Shown: piece after piece, positions 32,261-42,586 of the stretch
How positions within the stretch are numbered: position 1 is the first letter of the stretch
Layout of the letters: each line of letters begins with the position of its first letter
Origin: Pyropia yezoensis
Lineage: Eukaryota > Rhodophyta > Bangiophyceae > Bangiales > Bangiaceae
NCBI GenBank assembly: GCA_009829735.1
Contig: CM020618.1
Location: forward strand, 32,402,894-32,466,893
Reading direction: 5' to 3'
Length of the DNA: 64,000 bases
The notes under the pieces: model-generated
Seen by the model: only the letters and a program-made list of their open reading frames with translations
Told to the model about the DNA's origin: nothing
Databases searched by the model: none
Position numbers and translations under genes: made by a program

Positions 32261-34940
32261 TCAGCCAGAGCTTTCCACTTGAGGCGACGAGCGCCGCCGA
32301 CGGTAGACGGGCGGCACTCCATATGCAGCTCCTCCCAACGCCTCCGGGTTTCCCCGAAGCAGCGCCGCTTCGCGGTCAGCAAAGCGTCGACGGAGAGCCT
32401 CCACCTTGCGCTCGTTCTTCTTCAACCTGCGACGGTTGGTGAGGAGTGCAACACAAGCAGGGATAAGGCCAACAACAAGGACGACGTCAACAAAAGCGCC
32501 GCGACAAGCACAGAAGTCGGCACCACCAGCCACGAGAGCGGGGAGAGTGAGAAGATGCCGCCACAAGCACAATCCGTGCGGCGCACAGTAACCCCACCGA
32601 CAATCCGAACCCCACAAGACCTCGTTGGAGCCTGTCTGCTCCAACAGCCGTGCACCCTCCCCATCGCCCCACCCCCCACACTGAGCCCCGCAGTGAATCG
32701 CATGCACCACCGCCAATCAAGAACACACAAAAGAGAACGTACTCTGCCTCGTAGCGAAGCACGTAACCCCGGAGGGCGTCGCGCTCGCGCGCCACCACCC
32801 CCAGGACGCCCTCCCGCTCTGCAAGCGCCGCTTCCCACGCGCGCTCTCGCTCCTCAGCCGCGCCCGCCGCCGCGCGCGCGGCCGCCTCGGCCGTCGCCTC
32901 GGCGGTCGCCGCCCGCGCCACCGCCGCGTCACGCGCGGCCGCCGCGTCGGTCGCCGCGGCGGTGGCGGCGGCGGCGCTCACCGCCGCTGCCGATGCAACC
33001 GCCAGCCGCCGGCGGGTGGCCGTGAGGAGGCCCTCCAAGGTGGCTCCTCGCGCAACTGCCGCCGCGTGCGCGGTGGCGAGGCGCGCGTGGCCGCGGCGGA
33101 GACGGCGAAGGGGGGTGTGACACGCGCAGGGGGGGGCGCAGGCCGCCGGGGGGGGGCGGTGCGGCCGAGGGGCAGGGGGGGGGGACCAACTCCGTCGGTG
33201 ATGTCGCCGTCGCCGCCGAGGAGATGGCGGGCGGGGCGCAGGGGGGACGTGGGAGCGGTCTCCGCCACCGCTCGCTCGCCGCCCACGGTCCGCGGCCGCA
33301 GGGGGCGGCCGCGCAGCCGGGCCGCCGAGGTGGGGGTCTGGGCTATCTTCGTCACTCTCGTAACTGTCGCTGTCGTATCCGTCACTGGCATAGCCGTCGC
33401 GGAAGTGAGCGTCGGCGCGGTGGCCGACGCCACCCATCCGACCGCGGCGGTGACCACCATCGCCACCGCCGCCAACAACGCCACCACTACCCGCAGCAGC
33501 GCGGTACCGCCTGGCGCCCCTGTCCTGGTGGCGGTCCGCAGCGGCAGCGGCGTTGGCATGTCGGCCGCCACCGCCGTCGGTGGCGCGCGGCTCGCGCACC
33601 CGCCCGTCGTGCAGGCCGCCACGACGGCCACCGCCGGCATCACTGTCGCCGCCGCCACCGCCACCACCGCCACCACCGTCGCCACCGCCACCACCACCGC
33701 CACCGCCAGCATTACCGCCACTCACGTCACTGCCACCGCTGCCGCCGCCGCCGCCGTCGCCGGCGAGACCGTCGCCACCAACATCACGAGACTGCGGCGG
33801 CGGTGGTACATCCTCGCTCCCCGCAAACGTGACTGCACCACCGCCAAGGGCTTCGTCGAGGGAATTGGCAGAGCTGCGACGGCGGCCGCGGCCACTGACA
33901 TGGCCACCTTCGCCCCCAGCGTCCCCCCTTGCAGCTCCCCGGCGGCCACGCACGGTTGCGAGCTCCCCCGTAAGCCTAACAGCCGCATCAAGCACCGCTA
34001 CCAGCTCCCTCTCGAGGCGGCTCATAGTCGGCGCCCCACCGTGGCTATGTCGACGAACGCCGCCTTGGCCACCACCCGCGCTACCATCGCTATCACTACC
34101 GCCACAGCCGCCATCATCGTCGCCCACGCCACTATTCCCGCCGCCAATGGCAGACCAGCTGTCATCATCGTCGAAGACGCGGCCACCGCCCTCTAGGCTG
34201 CTGTCGCTCCCGTCTTCCCCAGGGGGGGCGACGAGTGCGCGGGCGGCCGCCAGCAGAGCCGTGGCGCGGGCCGCTACTTCCTCCGAGCTTAGGCCATACA
34301 CTTGCGGCGCTGGAGGCGCGCTGCCGTTGCCGCCGCCGCCACGGCCGCCACCACCGGCCCGGTCTGGCACAGCTGTCCCTACGGACGGGACAGCCGGGGC
34401 ACCCGCCGTGTCGCCATCCACCTCCGCCTCGGAGGGGACCCTAACCCCGCCGCCTTCCACCGGCGGTGGGGCGCCCCACAGCCCCCCCCCCCCAACCCGC
34501 CCCGGCGCCTCAAACGACTGGACGGCAATCGAAGCCGGCGGCCCCGCCTCGAAAGACTGGGGCGGTACGGATGGGGTGGCGGGAAGCGACATGGACAGCT
34601 GCTCGGCGTCGGCGGCGCTTGCCGAGGGAGGGGTGGAAGACGCCACCGCCGCCGCCATTCCCGCCACCGCCTCTGCCCCATCCCCCTGCACGCCAACGGC
34701 GGGCGTCAGTGGCGGGAGCGCCGCGTCCGGGAGAACCCCCCCCCTCGCCCCCTCCGGCTCGCCCACATCATGCGCGGCAGGGGAGTACGAGTAGCCTCCC
34801 AGTGGCGGCGGCGACGGCGGCGGTGTCTCAGACGCAGACGCCCCCGTCGAAGGGAGGGAGGCGGAAATGAGACCAGCCAGCCATGAGCCGTCGGCGCCAG
34901 GGGAGGTCGGGGGAGGGGGGGGCGCGGCGCCACCCTCCAT
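32261..34940 (-). CDS. large low-complexity acidic/Gly-rich protein with C-terminal coiled coil, two exons
   Basis: Exon 1 runs from 34940 (ATG, MEGGAAPPPPPTS) to 32743 and exon 2 from 32426 to 32261, with a 316-bp intron from GTACGTTC to CCGTCGCAG. Joining restores a continuous heptad-rich helix: ALAEREGVLGVVARERDALR in exon 1, then KKNERKVEALRRRFADREAA in exon 2. That is strong evidence for the splice. The N-terminal half is Pro/Ser/Ala-rich. The middle has acidic Ser/Asp segments (DGYASDGYDSDSYESDEDS), long Gly runs, and a short coherent block, SRLERELVAVLDAAVRLTGE. Before the coiled coil is an Arg/Pro/His-rich basic region. The frame is open to 35123, so a start at an upstream codon is possible. 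No family was recognised. A scaffold or cytoskeleton-associated role would be only a guess. Confidence 0.6.
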
Positions 34941-35558
34941 ACGGGGAGGGGGGGGGGATAGGGTTGTGGCGGGGGTGGCGGCGGGCAGGGGGAAGAGGAG
35001 AAGGGAGTTCAGCGACGCAGCTCTACGGCTGGACCTGGCGGCCCCGGGTGGCCGGCCAGCAGCAGGGAAGGAGTCTGGGGAGGGGCATGCATGGGCTGTC
35101 AAAAAGGCGCGCAGCCAACACACGACCTGCGAGGAGTTGGTCGCCGCGAGCGGAGAAGCACGTAGTTCCCTGGACTTCAGTACCGGGTACTATCTCTCAT
35201 GGCAGACGCCCGCTTTTAACTTTCTTTTTTTCTACTGCACGCTCGGGAGTACTTGCAAAGGGCCCTTTGTGCTACGGTTTTGTCTCGCGCGTTTCACAGG
35301 AACGCCGCGTTCCCGATCTTTTGTACAACTCTATCGTCGCGAAAGCGTACCACTGTTAGAGCACGTCCACCGACGTGGGATCCGATCATATATTAGCATA
35401 TATTAGGCGAAATCGGCTGACACGTAGAACACGTGGCTGTATCTCGTGAATTCGGGCCTGATCTGGTCGTTTTACGGCATCGGAGATCAACGAGGCTTAC
35501 TTCAAGTACAAAGAACTTATCAGACATTGAAAACCATATTGTAAACAATAGTTCGGGG
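34941..35558. other. upstream region, no gene
   Basis: The upstream region of the coiled-coil gene grades from GC-rich to distinctly AT-richer sequence after 35160. A tandem CATATATTAG pair lies at about 35388-35407. No coding signal was found. Confidence 0.4.
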
Positions 35559-35631
35559 CGAGATCGGAGATCGGAGGCTCCGTACAATAATCACGGCGAT
35601 TATTGTACGGCGCTCCCTATCTCCGATCTCG
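35559..35631. repeat. 73-bp imperfect palindrome (34-bp arms, 5-nt loop)
   Basis: The left arm at 35559-35592 starts CGAGATCGGAGAT and ends CCGTACAATAATC. The right arm at 35598-35631 is its reverse complement with about four mismatches in 34. The loop is ACGGC. It would fold into a long stem as RNA or a cruciform as DNA. It lies in AT-richer sequence and may be the junction of two inverted mobile-element ends or a miniature foldback element. Confidence 0.8.
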
Positions 35632-36171
35632 TTTGTCCCCCGTTTTCGCTAATTTAAGGGCCAAAACATGATCGATGGACGACCGAGGACATTTCGGGAG
35701 ACGATCGCATGGGTGTCAGCCACCGGGATGTCGTATCTCTGGCACATCTCCCAGCCCCGGGCAATGTTCTCGCGCGAGAATTTGTGGCCGTGCGTGCTCG
35801 TTACAGTGACGTTCGGGGCAGCGCCTTTTTCCAACAACGGGGGCTTGCCAGCACAGTATACTGTAGGGCGTGTGCGGGGACGCCACCGCCCTGGCTGTTG
35901 GCTGTCGCTCGTGCGAGGAATGCGTGCTGGACTCCTTTCAGGGCGCGGGGGGCGTCGGTTCGGCCTGCTCGAGGTTGGCTTTCTTGCCTGTTCCGCACGG
36001 GAGCGCAGGACCTGGTCCCACAGCGTACGTGGCACGACGGGACGCGACTGCCATTGTTCTCGCGAGTACCATCGTAGTTTGCTGGCATCACAGGGGGGAC
36101 TCGCGTATCACTGTCCTCTGTGGACAACGCGATGGGGGCCAGGGTCGCAGGGGGAGCAGCGCCCTTGCACC

Positions 36172-36981
36172 ATGTCGTCGGTGAGGGGGTACGGGCAAGT
36201 ATGGTGGAGCGGGCGGGGGATGGGGGTTCAGGTGGCTCGTATCAGCACGACAGTGCGCCACGCACCACACAGCGCGTGCATTTTCTGGAGGGGCAGCCCC
36301 GCTTGGCGGCGGCAGGAGGTTGCCGCCGGCGCCGCGGGTCCGCGAGGCGCCAAGGGACGTGATGGTGCCGTCCGCGCCGCCGGCCCAGCGGGCGCCGTTT
36401 GCCCCGCCGGCGCGGACGGGGAGGACGGCAAGGACGGGAGCGGTGGCGCCGACGGGGCCGTCGGCGCCAAGGGGCCGTCGGGGCCGTCGGGTGCGCGTGG
36501 TGCGGTGGGGGCGGCGGGACCCGCGGGGCCGCCAGGCCGCAAGGGCGACACGGGCGCCACCGGCGCCGTCGGCCCTGTGGGCGCCGTCGGCCCTGCCGGC
36601 GCCGACGGTGACGACGGCGCTGACGGCAAGGATGGGGCTGACGGGAAGGACGGGGCAGCCGGGGCGGTTGGGCCGGCGGGGCCGGCTGGCTCGGTGGGTG
36701 CGACGGAACCGGCGGGTCAGGCGGGCACGCGTGGCCGGCGCGGCGCGGTCGGCTTTGCCGCGCCGGCTGGCGCCAAGGGCGCAAAGGGTGGCTGCGGTCC
36801 CGCTGGTCCGGTGGGTGCTGCCGGGCCGGTCGGCCCTGGCGGTCCGGTGGGGCCGGCGGGTCCCCGCGGGTACCCTGGGCACGGCGGGCAGCGCTACTAC
36901 CGCCCGACGCCGACACCGACGCCGACGCCGACGCCTGCGTACCCGTACCTACCTGTCCACCGGCTGGGGATGAGCCCCTAA
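36172..36981 (+). CDS. collagen-like Gly-X-Y repeat protein (5' end uncertain)
   Basis: From about 36325 to 36900 the plus frame is a nearly continuous Gly-X-Y array of roughly 190 residues (for example GPPGRKGDTGATGAVGPVG and GADGDDGADGKDGADGKDG). It is rich in Pro, Ala, Lys and Asp, followed by an aromatic cap (GQRYYRP) and a PTPTPTPT tail ending LGMSP. Such arrays form collagen-type triple helices. Four helix glycines are replaced without loss of register: one each by Arg, Cys, Glu and Ala. The chosen ATG at 36172 gives a leader (MSSVRGYGQVWW) with no clear signal peptide. A splice acceptor (CGGCAG|GAGG near 36322) suggests a separate upstream exon might supply secretion. The frame is open from 35668, so the start is not fixed. 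35632-36171 shows no convincing coding. Confidence 0.6.
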   Translation: MSSVRGYGQVWWSGRGMGVQVARISTTVRHAPHSACIFWRGSPAWRRQEVAAGAAGPRGAKGRDGAVRAAGPAGAVCPAGADGEDGKDGSGGADGAVGAKGPSGPSGARGAVGAAGPAGPPGRKGDTGATGAVGPVGAVGPAGADGDDGADGKDGADGKDGAAGAVGPAGPAGSVGATEPAGQAGTRGRRGAVGFAAPAGAKGAKGGCGPAGPVGAAGPVGPGGPVGPAGPRGYPGHGGQRYYRPTPTPTPTPTPAYPYLPVHRLGMSP

Positions 36982-37047
36982 TTTTGAGACGACAATGCAT
37001 TGGCGAGAGAGTGGTGGGAGGTGGGGGGGGAAGGGCAGGGTTGAGAG

Positions 37048-37558
37048 GCGATAATTATTGAGTCAAGATTATCGAGTAAATTATCAGAAAAGAATAACGT
37101 TCAGGAGAACAGGAACGATAATGATTATCAGACCTCCACGTGTTCCACCACGTGTCGGCTCGGAGGCCCATCTGACCAGACCGGACCGCCTGATCACACG
37201 GCAGTGCCACACCCTGTCGTCGTCTCCGGAACTGTGTACGTAGCCGCGATACAGTACGGCAGCGTGCCCAGCCAAGATCCAGACCCACACCACGAGGACG
37301 ATAGGAGCTACGTACGCCCACTGGGACTTCACATCCCCTGCGGCGTACTGTACACGGCGGGTGCGGACGCCCCACGCGGCACGTCCTCCGCCGCCTACGT
37401 ACTACGCGGCCCAAATAAGGCTCTACGCCCTTTCCGAAAGCCGTGTCCGCAGCTCGTCAGGCGGCTCGTGTTGGGCACGACGTGGTTACTTCATGGCTGT
37501 CATCCTAACACGTGGCTCCTGGGCGATAACTATCAGAAACGCTTTCAATAATTATCGC
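37048..37558. mobile_element. candidate MITE with 14-bp terminal inverted repeats
   Basis: GCGATAATTATTGA at 37048 is matched by its reverse complement ending at 37558, giving a 511-bp unit. The ends are AT-rich in a GC-rich genome. Related ATTATCGA/GATAATGATTATCAG motifs recur just inside the left end, as sub-terminal repeats do in MITEs. No clear target-site duplication was seen, and the interior has no transposase frame. The call rests on the terminal repeats alone. Confidence 0.45.
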
Positions 37559-38920
37559 ATATTTTCACTAACGATGGATGCTTTCGCAAAATATATCAAC
37601 CCTGGGGAAGGGGGGTATCGGGGGGGATGGGGCGGCTGCCACCAGCAGCTTGTGTGCGGGCACGCCTGGGGTGAAAGATGGATACTGGGTTGGGCGGAGG
37701 GGGGAGGGGCAAGGGGAAGGGAGGGAGCGTGGAATCGCAGCGCATCAGACAGGCGTCTCCGCGTCGGAGGCGCCGCCAAGACTGTATTTTTTCTTTCTCT
37801 TGTGGTAGTTGCTGCCTGCGTCTTCGGTCTCTGCCGGCGGGCTGTCTGGGTTGAGCGGGGAACCCGCCGCAGCGCGCAGTCGGCCACAGGGGGGGCTGTA
37901 GTGGCCCCAAGCTCGACAACGGGCGCCATGGGGGCGAGCCAAGTGACCGGCCTGCGCGCGTGGCCCACTGCCCACTGCCGTCCCCGGATACATAGCCGGC
38001 CACAGGTTGCGCGCACTCGCCCGTGGTGGCCCCCTCCCCGCGCGCGACCGCACAGAACGGCAGGCACCGCGGGGGGGGGGGGAGGGACCGCCGTTGGCGC
38101 TGGCACCACCCGCTGCCCAGCCAACGCGGCGCTCCCCCGAAGGGCGCCGTCCCGACGGTGCCGCCGGTCATGCCCGCCCGGGAGCGCCGGCAGCAGCCGT
38201 ACCAGCAGTGGGGGCGGGTGTGGTAACGACAGGGGGGTGGCCGCACGCCCCGTCCACGACGCCGGAAAAGGTATTGCCGTACAGCTGCCGGCCGAGCACC
38301 GCCGAAGCGAGGCGGTAGCGTACCGAGGCGGCCGGTCCGGGGAAGCTTCCCGCCCATAGGGAGCGGTCGGCAGCGTACGCGACACAGAGGACGCCCGATC
38401 CGGTACGCGCGCGGGAGGGGCCCCTGAGGGTGCGGCCGGCCGGCCCCCCCCTCCCCCCCTCGACCCACCTGCCAGCTCGCCCACTCATCGGTCGGCCCGC
38501 ATGCACCGCTACCAGCTCTCCTTTCGCATTCGCGCGTGCGATGCTACCGCCGCCGTCGCTGCGAGCGGCACGGCCTGCAGACTCACGGCGCTCTTGGCAA
38601 TGCTCAACGGCGGCCACGCTCCGACCGTACTCCCGATGAAGCGTCAGCCACTGGCACTTCGGGCTGCACCCAGCATGTGAGCACCCACATATCATCACAG
38701 TGGTCTGCAGTAGCTCATCTCACACAATCAAAGTGCCCCCGTCACTGCGTATTCTTTTTGTTTATCTTTCATGTAGGGAAGCGTACAAAGATGTCTGCTA
38801 CTCTGCCTCCTTGCAAGTTGTTCTGTCTTCTTTTCATCTCTCTTGATGCATGTGCGCAGGTAGGAGCACAAGACTAGACTGGATACAATTGACATTGAAC
38901 TACCCTATCATCCACGCGAC
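37559..38920. other. GC-rich region without an assignable gene
   Basis: Several long overlapping frames exist on both strands (for example minus 37552-38484 and 38168-38698), but all are Pro/Arg/Ala-rich and motif-free. The minus segment around 38250-38400 (VLCVAYAADRSLWAG) is somewhat coding-like. No splice model could be defended. 38700-38920 is AT-richer and lies in the 3' flank of the BCS1-like frame. Confidence 0.35.
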
Positions 38921-38923
38921 TGG

Positions 38924-40564
38924 TCACACGTACACACCGGGCGCAACCCCGTTGGCACTCCCTGGCCCCGACTGTCGGCTCTCCATAAACGCCTCCACGT
39001 CGGCTATCACCGTCTCCGCCGACGCTGCCCGGTGCTTGATAAACAGCTGCTGCAAGGTGGCCATCGTTCGGTCGACGGAGCTGGTGGCGGCCGCAAACAC
39101 CGCGTCGGCAAACCGCGTCGCCATCTCCTCTGGCTCGTCCGGGTAGAAGGAACAAAACAGGGTCGCCACGTCGGCGCGCGTCGGCAGCGCAAACTCTGCA
39201 CACATGTCGACGCGGCCCGACCGGACGAGCGCGCTGTCGAGCAGCTGCGGGTGATTGGAAGAGAGCATGGTAATGCGGCCCTTTGTGCCACTCACGAGGC
39301 CGTCCAGGGAGTTGAGTATCCCCGACAAAGAGATGCTCACCGATTGGCGTGACTCGCGCGCCCCGACGCATCCCGCAGCCGTCTGGAACAGGCAATCCAG
39401 GTCTTCCAATACCGAAATTGTCTTGGAGGGGCAGTCTCGAAAAGCGTCCGCCAGGATCTGGTCCGACAACTTGGGGTTGCTGCACTGGAAGAAGCTGATG
39501 GACCGCTTCAACTCGCCCGCGAGGACACGCACAAAAGAGGACTTGCCTGTCCCGGGGGGTCCTTGCAGGAGGTAGCAGCGTCGGTAGGGCAGGCCATGGC
39601 GTGTGTGCCACCGCAGAGCGGCAGTCGTGTCAAACGCGCGCGCATCGTTGAGCAGCCGGTCCCAGATGGCCACGTCGAGGATGACCGTCTCCACGCGGCG
39701 CGTCAGGTGGATACCCTGTGACCGCCAGCGACCGTTGAGGTCGTCAATGAGTTGAAAGCGCCACAGCTGGAACGTGTGAACCTTGGCCTTTGCCGCCTCG
39801 GTGTCGCGCCTCCACTTGAGCACCATGATGATGAACGCTGACAGGCGTGCGCGTGCTACCGCCATGGGCGACCCCCCCTGTGTCGACGCGCCCTCCCGGT
39901 CTTCATTTTCGCCGGCAGTGCCGGACGCACCCGCTCCGCCCCCCTCCACCACCACCTCTCCCGCGGGTTTGCCCAACGGCGATTAGAGGCACAATACCCA
40001 CTGCGTCGGGCTCGGGGGGATGTGACGGTTCACCCCCATGGCCGCCCACACTGCCGACCCATCGGGGATGGGCAGCCGCACCACCCCCGGACCCGCCGAG
40101 TAGACGGGCTCAAAGTCCAGCTCGTCCCCCCTTTCGGGAGCCGCCTTGCCATCGAGCAGATCGACAATATCCCACCCCGGGTCGGACACCTCATTCTCCC
40201 GCCACAGACCCGGCTGGAGCCACAGGGACGACGTTGCATCCGCCGCTACGGCGGCCGCGTAGTCCACAACTGCGCAAAACAGGGTGTCCCGGGACTAAAC
40301 CTCGACCGTCAAGCAGGCGCTGGCGTCCACGCCGGCGGCGGCCAGCGCAGCGGGGTCGATTTTGCACAGCGTATAGTTGAGCTCGCGAGAGGGGGGCGTG
40401 GCCTTGCCCTCGTTGGGTGCGGACAACGCGGACGGGGCCGGCTTGACGACAGCGCTCGTGACGGCGGCAGCAAGAGCGGTAGCCGCGGACCCCTTGGCGG
40501 CATCCGTGGGGGGGCGCGTGCAGCCTGGCGTGCTGGCCTCGCTGTCGCGATCTTCATTGACCAT
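38924..40564 (-). pseudogene. BCS1-like AAA ATPase with two in-frame stops
   Basis: The minus-strand AAA module (38924-39976) is intact: RRVETVILDVAIWDRLL (BCS1 linker), Walker A GPPGTGKSS, Walker B/DEAD-equivalent SVLEDLDCLF, sensor region LSSNHPQLLDSALVRSGRVD. BCS1 proteins are AAA translocases; the mitochondrial one inserts the Rieske protein into complex III. The same phase continues upstream to an ATG at 40564, broken by TAA (39983-39985) and TAG (40295-40297). Upstream blocks ACLTVEV and SRDTLFCAVVDYAAA lie either side of the TAG. They resemble the BCS1 N-terminal domain start (l.lEV.crD..y..ll.w), so the TAG sits where other members have an ordinary residue. No N-terminal membrane anchor is evident. 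It could be a pseudogene, a gene with a short intron covering the TAA (a CTAAT branch-like sequence is present), or a sequence error. The AAA part alone would lack substrate-binding sequence. Confidence 0.75.
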
Positions 40565-42054
40565 GATCAGCGCTAACGCGCACCAGTGAAAGCAGACGGG
40601 GTGGGTCAGCCCGCGTGCACCACCTTGCCGCAGTGCTACACAGAGACGCTCCCGCGCTGGAGGGTACCAGGGGGCCAGATGGACAAAGGGCAGCTGCCAC
40701 AGTGGGATGGACGTTGTGGTGGCCTCGCGGCGAGAGCACACCAGCTCACCACCCCCGACGGCCCAGCCTAGGCGGCAGCGGCGTGGCCGCTTCGCGATGG
40801 GGGGGGCGACAGGGGTGCGTGCGTCGCTTGGGAGGCGGCGCAGCAGCCACTGCCCCTCGGTGGCAGGCTCATCTCTTACCCACGGTGGTCCGAGCGGCCG
40901 TCCTGTGAGGGCCGCGGGGCGGGGGCCGCGTGGTCCTGGCGAGGCGTCCTACCCCCTCAGCGCTCGCAATGGCCTGGCTGGCGGCCCCTGCCGCCGCCCC
41001 CCGCCCCTCACACCGGCTGTGGGACGCGGCAGGGATGTCTCGCTCCCTCTGAAACTGCCGCCGCCCCCACCTTGACGGGGCTGTGCCCAGGCTGTGTCGT
41101 GCAGTGTCGGTCACTTCCCCAACGGTGTGTGTTGCGCGGACTCCGGATTGGGCGGCGCGACGGGGACTGTCCGGGACGCCACCGCGGGATCAGCATGATG
41201 CCGCCAGGTCTGGGCGGAAGGGGTGTGGGGGGGAGGGGAGGCGACTTGGCACGCACACCGCACCTATGCGGTGGCTATTCTGACCTCCTGCCGGAGGCAA
41301 CACAGCAGCCTGTGCTCTTGGGGGCGTTTGGTGGGTGTGCACAACGGGGTCTCCGTTGCCTTGCTAGACATGGGCCGCGGCTCGTGCCGCCAGAGCTTCC
41401 ATGACCCGCTGGGCCTGCCCGAGCGTGCCCGCCGCATTTGGGTGGACTCGTGTCGGACTTGGTGGATCCCACCCTCGCTGGCCACGTGGCCATCGTTCCC
41501 CACCACTACTACCGCCGCGCCAGTTCATTGCTGCATGATGCAGCAGACACCGTCCGCCTGTGAAGCGCGACCCACAGGTCCGGGTGTCAGTCCACGAATG
41601 AGGTTGCGCCGAAAATCTGGCTTCACCTCAAGTCCCTAATTGACACTGACTTACTTGAGGGCTAGATTTCGCACATTCATGATGATTTTCCTGTGCCCGG
41701 CGCTCGACCAATTAGTTGGCCTCTCGCGGTCGAACTCCGCCCATGCTGTACTGTAATTGGCCTGTCTGACTGTCTGGTGCCTTCACAGCTAGAGATGTCC
41801 TCCTTTCCCTGGAAAGATTGCGTTGCAATGAAATTCCGTGAACGCCGTTCAGCCCATTCACTGTCAACAGACATCAGCGAGGGAGTCGGTCTGACTGTCA
41901 GACACTCGGCAAGCCAGGAGGCAGCAAGGCGATTTGGGCACGCTCGTCTCCGGCGGGACGCGGGCGCCGTCACCACCCGAATGACCCTGTGGAAGGCGGC
42001 CGCAGCGCAAGCAAGGCGCGAGGATGATGATACGAACCAGCCACTGGGCCCGTT
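40565..42054. other. no supported gene
   Basis: 1.5 kb with open frames lacking motifs. It holds the upstream flank of the BCS1-like frame on the left. 41640-42050 has balanced composition in both strands' frames but nothing recognisable. Confidence 0.35.
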
Positions 42055-42480
42055 GAGGAGGTGGGTCCCACGCGAGGGAACCACACCCCCCCTGCGGTCG
42101 TGGGGGAGGGGGCTAGTCACGACCGCATAGGAGAACCGTCCCCTACAGAGCCGGCGGACGACCCGGGCCTCCCCCCTTCGACCGTGAGGGCGGGGGCCTG
42201 CTCACCCGCGCGTGGGACCCGCACCCCCCCCCCCCGGCGGGCGACTTGGCCCCCCCCGCACGGCCGTGGGGGGGGGGGGCTAGTCACCCTCGCGAGGTAG
42301 ACTCGTCCCCTGCCCCACCAACGGACGTCCCGGTCCTCCCCCCCGCGGCCGTGAGTGGGGGGACGCGCTCAACCGCGCGCGGGACCCGCACCACCCCCAC
42401 GGACAGGCGACACGGCCCCCCCCCCTGCGGCCGTGGAGGGGGGACCTAGTCACCCCCAGGTGGGACCCGCTTCCCGCCTT
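42055..42480. repeat. tandem repeat, ~166-bp period, ~2.5 copies
   Basis: CTAGTCAC recurs at 42113, 42280 and 42446, each preceded by a CCCCCC(T)GCGG-CGTGG-G-run block. Within each unit a half-repeat carries GTGGGACCCGC, so the array looks like an alternating dimer of ~80-bp sub-units. C and G runs make it prone to hairpins. Confidence 0.7.
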
Positions 42481-42586
42481 CCCCCGCCGGGAAAGCCGGC
42501 CCCGCTGTGGACGGACGTCCGAATGCCCAGGACCGCACCAGAGCCCCCACTCAATATGCTCATGAGGGGCGTTTCCGTTGTGTTTA

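Noticed and set aside
33224-34794. Long plus-strand His/Arg/Pro- and Pro/Ser-rich frames
   Set aside because: They are antisense to the spliced coiled-coil gene, whose intron junction restores a coherent heptad pattern.
37552-38484. 310-codon minus-strand frame
   Set aside because: Pro/Arg/Ala-rich without motifs and overlapped by equally long frames on both strands.
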